In this document: positions 5,036-7,321 of the stretch, one piece after another
Position numbering within the stretch: position 1 is the stretch's first letter
Layout of the letters: every line of letters begins with the position of its first letter
From: an uncultured bacterium
Lineage (GTDB): Bacteria; Spirochaetota; Brevinematia; DTOW01
NCBI GenBank assembly: GCA_937928175.1
Contig: CALFVP010000191.1
Coordinates: forward strand, 1 to 7,321
Length of the DNA stretch: 7,321 nucleotides
Direction: 5' to 3'
Made by a program: the position numbers and the translations under genes
Notes under the pieces: generated by a model
Seen by the model: the letters and a program-made list of their open reading frames with translations, nothing else
What the model was told of the DNA's origin: nothing
The model's database searches: none

Positions 5036-6073
5036 ATGAAAGAATTAATAAAATCCGTATTACTAGAATTAGGTTTTGATGTAGTTTCATTTGTTTCTCC
5101 TTCTGCTTTAGAATCCAACGTTACTTTAAAAGAGAACTATAAATCTTGGATAAATTGCTCTTTTCATGGGGCAATGGAATATTTAAAACGTCCAGAAGAT
5201 ATAAAATTTAAACCAACTTTGATCGACAAAAGTATTAAAACTATAATAATGGTTGGAGCAAGTTATTTCAATTCTACACATTATGAACTACCTTCTGAGG
5301 AGTACGGTAAAGTATCAATGTACGCATGGGGATTAGATTACCATTTCGTAATAAAAAGTCTTCTAACTGAAGCAATTGAAAAGATTAAAAAAGAAATAAA
5401 CAAAGAATTCACGTACATAATACATTCAGATGCAACACCTATTTATGAAAAAGGATTTGCAATACAAAGTGGTTTAGGATTTCAAGGTAAAAACACATGT
5501 ATAATAAACAAAAAAATAGGATCATTCTTTTTCATAGGAGAAATACTAACAAATTTAGAAGTAGAGTACGATAATGAAAACAATTTCAAGGGGTGCGGTA
5601 GATGTAGAAATTGTATAACAAAATGTCCTACAGAAGCACTAAAAGAATACATTCTCGATTCAAGAAGATGCATATCATACTTAACCATAGAATACAAGGG
5701 AATTATACCTGAAGAACTTGCACTGAAAATTGGTAGTTGGATTTTTGGATGTGATGTATGTCAAGAAGTTTGCCCATTTAATAGATATCTTTACATAAAT
5801 AAAGTAAACACTAAGGTTAAGGAATTTTATCAAAAACTTACTCCTTTTCTTAAACTACAAGATGTTATGATGATTGAAAGCAATAATCAATTTAAGAAGA
5901 TATTTAGTGGTAAGGCAATGTTAAGAGCTGGAAGAAGAGGACTAATAAGAAATGCAATAATAGTTTCTGTGAATAACAAAGCAAAAAAACTTAAGGACCA
6001 AATATATAAACTATCTGATGATAAAGATGAAGTTATAGCAAAAACGGCAAGATGGGCTTTAGAAAGAATTTAA
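5036..6073 (+). CDS. queG: Epoxyqueuosine reductase QueG
   Basis: QueG is a cobalamin- and iron-sulfur-dependent enzyme that reduces epoxyqueuosine to queuosine at the wobble base of GUN tRNAs. The 345-residue product shows the family features in order: HGAMEYL (44-50), the YAWGLDYH version of the usual YARGxDYH motif (96-103), and SDATPIYEKG with catalytic-type Asp132. SGLGFQGKNTC (145-155) follows. Two ferredoxin-like 4Fe-4S cysteine sets come next: C187, C190, C193, C197 and C239, C242, C246 with C212. HEAT-like helices (MLRAGRRGLIRNA, 295-307) close the protein. It is slightly shorter than E. coli QueG (379) but looks complete. The ATG at 5036 is the first in frame with the family N terminus. 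It lacks a free Shine-Dalgarno because the hairpin occupies that space. Queuosine is made on His, Asn, Asp and Tyr tRNAs, so the neighbouring Val and Pro tRNAs are not substrates. Confidence 0.95.
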   Translation: MKELIKSVLLELGFDVVSFVSPSALESNVTLKENYKSWINCSFHGAMEYLKRPEDIKFKPTLIDKSIKTIIMVGASYFNSTHYELPSEEYGKVSMYAWGLDYHFVIKSLLTEAIEKIKKEINKEFTYIIHSDATPIYEKGFAIQSGLGFQGKNTCIINKKIGSFFFIGEILTNLEVEYDNENNFKGCGRCRNCITKCPTEALKEYILDSRRCISYLTIEYKGIIPEELALKIGSWIFGCDVCQEVCPFNRYLYINKVNTKVKEFYQKLTPFLKLQDVMMIESNNQFKKIFSGKAMLRAGRRGLIRNAIIVSVNNKAKKLKDQIYKLSDDKDEVIAKTARWALERI

Positions 6074-6076
6074 CAT

Positions 6077-6150
6077 TCGGGATGACTGGATTTGAACCAG
6101 CGACCCCACCCACCCCAAGGGTGTGCGCTACCAGGCTGCGCTACATCCCG
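6077..6150 (-). tRNA. tRNA-Pro (anticodon GGG)
   Basis: The minus strand folds into a cloverleaf. The acceptor CGGGATG pairs with CATCCCG, the D arm is GCGC/GCGC, the anticodon stem CACCC/GGGTG encloses TTGGGGT (anticodon GGG), and the T arm GCTGG/CCAGT (one G-T pair) encloses TTCAAAT. The discriminator is A (6077); CCA is not encoded. It lies 4 nt downstream of tRNA-Val, so both come from one precursor. Its 3' end is only 3 nt from the queG stop on the opposite strand. Confidence 0.96.
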
Positions 6151-6154
6151 AACT

Positions 6155-6228
6155 TGGGCGGTAGAGGATTCGAACCTCTGGCCTCCACTGCGTCAAAGTG
6201 GCGCTCTAACCAACTGAGCTAACCGCCC
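6155..6228 (-). tRNA. tRNA-Val (anticodon GAC)
   Basis: The minus strand folds into a cloverleaf. The acceptor GGGCGGT pairs with ACCGCCC, the D arm is GCTC/GAGC, the anticodon stem CCACT/AGTGG encloses TTGACGC (anticodon GAC), and the T arm AGAGG/CCTCT encloses TTCGAAT. The discriminator is A (6155); CCA is not encoded. It is the first gene of a two-tRNA unit with a good promoter just upstream. Confidence 0.96.
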
Positions 6229-6245
6229 CTAAACCTTACAAAATA

Positions 6246-6275
6246 ATTATAAATACACTAACTAAAAAAATTCAA
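6246..6275 (-). promoter_or_regulatory. Sigma-70-type promoter for tRNA-Val/tRNA-Pro
   Basis: On the minus strand, TTGAAT (6275-6270) and a perfect TATAAT (6251-6246) are 18 bp apart, the same spacing as at rpsP. The predicted start leaves roughly a 10-nt leader before tRNA-Val, as expected for a tRNA gene. Confidence 0.7.
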
Positions 6276-6308
6276 TATAAAATTCCCCAAAACTAAAAAA
6301 TACTTTTC

Positions 6309-6337
6309 TTGCATTCTAAAATTACCTTCTAAATAAT
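6309..6337 (+). promoter_or_regulatory. Candidate promoter for the STAS/GAF gene pair
   Basis: TTGCAT (6309-6314) and AATAAT (6332-6337, 5/6) are 17 bp apart, divergent from the tRNA promoter. The predicted start near 6344 leaves a short leader containing AGG (6348-6350), 8 nt before the ATG at 6359. Confidence 0.45.
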
Positions 6338-6358
6338 ATTTATTGTTAGGTAAGACTT

Positions 6359-6880
6359 ATGAGTACTTCCAATATATCAATATATTTCACATCTGATGGA
6401 ATTCTCGTAAAAGTTATAGGAAAAGGTGTAGTAGAATATTGTAGAGACCTAAAAGAAGACCTTGAAAAACTCATATCTGAATACGAAAAACTTAACCTTT
6501 ACTTTGATTTATCAGAAACAACACACCTAGACAGCACATTCATAGGACTAATGGTTGTATTCGATAAAAAAATCTCAAACAGCAACAAAGGTAACCTTTT
6601 TATACTAAACCCACAAACCAAAATAATAGAAATTCTATCATCCATGGACCTCATAGACATTCTTAAAATAACAAACGTTGATGTCCACATAATAGGTAAA
6701 TACAAAGATGTACAAGCAAATATAAAAAAAGATATAGTAGAATTGAAGCTTTTAATAGAAACCCATAACCACCTAATCCAAACAGGAGAAAGAAATAAAG
6801 AAATATTCTCATCTCTTGAAAAAGTACTAAAAGAAGAGCTAAAAAAGTACGAGCAAGAAAATGGAGAAAATAAAAAATAA
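6359..6880 (+). CDS. STAS-domain protein, anti-sigma-factor-antagonist-like, with helical C-terminal extension
   Basis: Residues 1-113 of 173 fit the STAS fold. A beta-rich start (ISIYFTSDGILVKVIGKGVV) is followed by a helix and the signature YFDLSETTHLDSTFIGLMVV, in which Ser59 of the D-S-T motif is where SpoIIAA-type proteins are phosphorylated. FILNPQTKIIEILSSMDLID completes the domain. Residues 114-173 are a charged, probably helical or coiled-coil extension not found in minimal SpoIIAA proteins, where it could mediate dimerisation or partner binding. STAS proteins of this kind are usually switched by a serine kinase and a PP2C phosphatase and act by binding a kinase or anti-sigma factor. 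No kinase is visible here. The gene overlaps the GAF gene by 20 nt, indicating coexpression. The ATG is supported by AGG 8 nt upstream. The regulatory target is unknown. Confidence 0.8.
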   Translation: MSTSNISIYFTSDGILVKVIGKGVVEYCRDLKEDLEKLISEYEKLNLYFDLSETTHLDSTFIGLMVVFDKKISNSNKGNLFILNPQTKIIEILSSMDLIDILKITNVDVHIIGKYKDVQANIKKDIVELKLLIETHNHLIQTGERNKEIFSSLEKVLKEELKKYEQENGENKK

Positions 6881-7321
6881 CCTCTCAAGAATACTAGAAA
6901 TAAATAAAAAAATCAGCTCATACTCAGAATTAAGAGAGATTTTTGATAATATTTTACTTTCTGCTAGAGAGCTTTTTAACTCAATCGGTGGATCACTACT
7001 GTTAGTAGATAAAAGCGGTAAGTACCTAAATTTTGAAGTAGTACACGGAGATAGTAAAGAAAAATTAGAAGGAATAAAAATTCCAGTAAACAAGGGAATA
7101 GCAGGATATATATTCTCAACAAAAACTCCTGTAATATCTAACAATACAGAAAAAGACCCCAGGTTTTTCAGTTACGTTGATAAGATAACTGGACTAAAAA
7201 CCCAAAAAATACTAGGAGTACCATTAATAAAAGATAATAAAGCAATAGGAGTAATAGAAATAGTAAACAAATTTGATAACAGCGATTTTACAGAAGAAGA
7301 CTTGGAACTATTAAGTATATT
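6861..7321 (+). CDS. GAF-domain signalling protein (3' end beyond the window)
   Basis: An ATG at 6861 opens a frame that stays open to the last base, giving 153 residues of an incomplete protein. After an amphipathic N-terminal helix (about 1-40), residues 40-153 match a GAF sensor domain (GGSLLLVDKSG, VNKGIAGYIFSTKTPV, ILGVPLIKDNKAIGVIEIVN). The FTEEDLELL segment that commonly ends bacterial GAF domains closes the visible part. The output domain is not visible. Given the STAS partner, a SpoIIE/PP2C-type phosphatase is the most attractive guess, but a cyclase, HD-GYP or kinase output fits equally well. An in-frame stop at 6840-6842 rules out a start far upstream, and ATG 6861 is the only good codon after it. 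It overlaps the STAS gene by 20 nt and has no strong Shine-Dalgarno, so translational coupling is likely. Confidence 0.85.
   Translation, partial: MEKIKNNLSRILEINKKISSYSELREIFDNILLSARELFNSIGGSLLLVDKSGKYLNFEVVHGDSKEKLEGIKIPVNKGIAGYIFSTKTPVISNNTEKDPRFFSYVDKITGLKTQKILGVPLIKDNKAIGVIEIVNKFDNSDFTEEDLELLSI

Noticed and set aside
4054..6228. tRNA genes as attachment sites for an integrated element
   Set aside because: I saw no integrase gene, and noticed no duplicated tRNA 3' end in the window. All flanking genes are ordinary housekeeping genes.
6499..6888. Minus-strand open frame of 129 codons
   Set aside because: It lies antisense to the STAS gene, with Ser/Phe-rich low-complexity composition and no ribosome site or family motifs. 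The plus-strand STAS/GAF reading is well supported.

Overview
The window is AT-rich (roughly 30% GC by eye) and gene-dense, and standard stop codons including TGA are used. It contains an RlpA-type cell-wall protein with a SPOR domain and a large putative lipoprotein, which suggests a diderm bacterium. The low GC, loose lipobox, TlyA and Ig-like lipoprotein would fit a spirochaete-like lineage. That placement is an inference from a few genes, not a phylogenetic result.

Layout. (1) 1-893, plus strand: the C-terminal end of an integral membrane protein overlaps, through ATGA, the start of tlyA (S4-domain 2'-O-methyltransferase). (2) 963-3534, plus strand: rlpA overlaps a 643-residue Asn-rich lipoprotein with Ig-like modules and what looks like a seven-unit beta-propeller. 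(3) 3692-4206, minus strand: tRNA-Gln(TTG), tRNA-Arg(CCT) and secG form one apparent transcription unit, and the secG ribosome-binding site starts directly after the last base of tRNA-Arg. (4) 4207-4492: a divergent AT-rich spacer holding a good rpsP promoter and a weaker tRNA promoter, with nothing else I can support. (5) 4493-6073, plus strand: rpsP (bS16), a KhpA-type KH protein, a GC-rich hairpin and queG (epoxyqueuosine reductase). (6) 6077-6228, minus strand: tRNA-Val(GAC) and tRNA-Pro(GGG), which run tail-to-tail into queG with only 3 nt between. (7) 6359-7321, plus strand: a STAS-domain protein overlapping a GAF-domain protein that runs off the window, probably a signalling pair.

The translation theme is strong: TlyA (rRNA methylation), bS16, a KH RNA-binding protein, QueG (tRNA wobble modification) and four tRNAs. 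SecG, RlpA and the lipoprotein belong to the cell envelope. I found no mobile element, CRISPR array or phage gene. I see no clear evidence of an undescribed system. The most distinctive items are the RlpA-like protein lacking two of three expected active-site residues, the Ig/propeller lipoprotein encoded out of frame with the end of rlpA, and the tRNA-secG junction.
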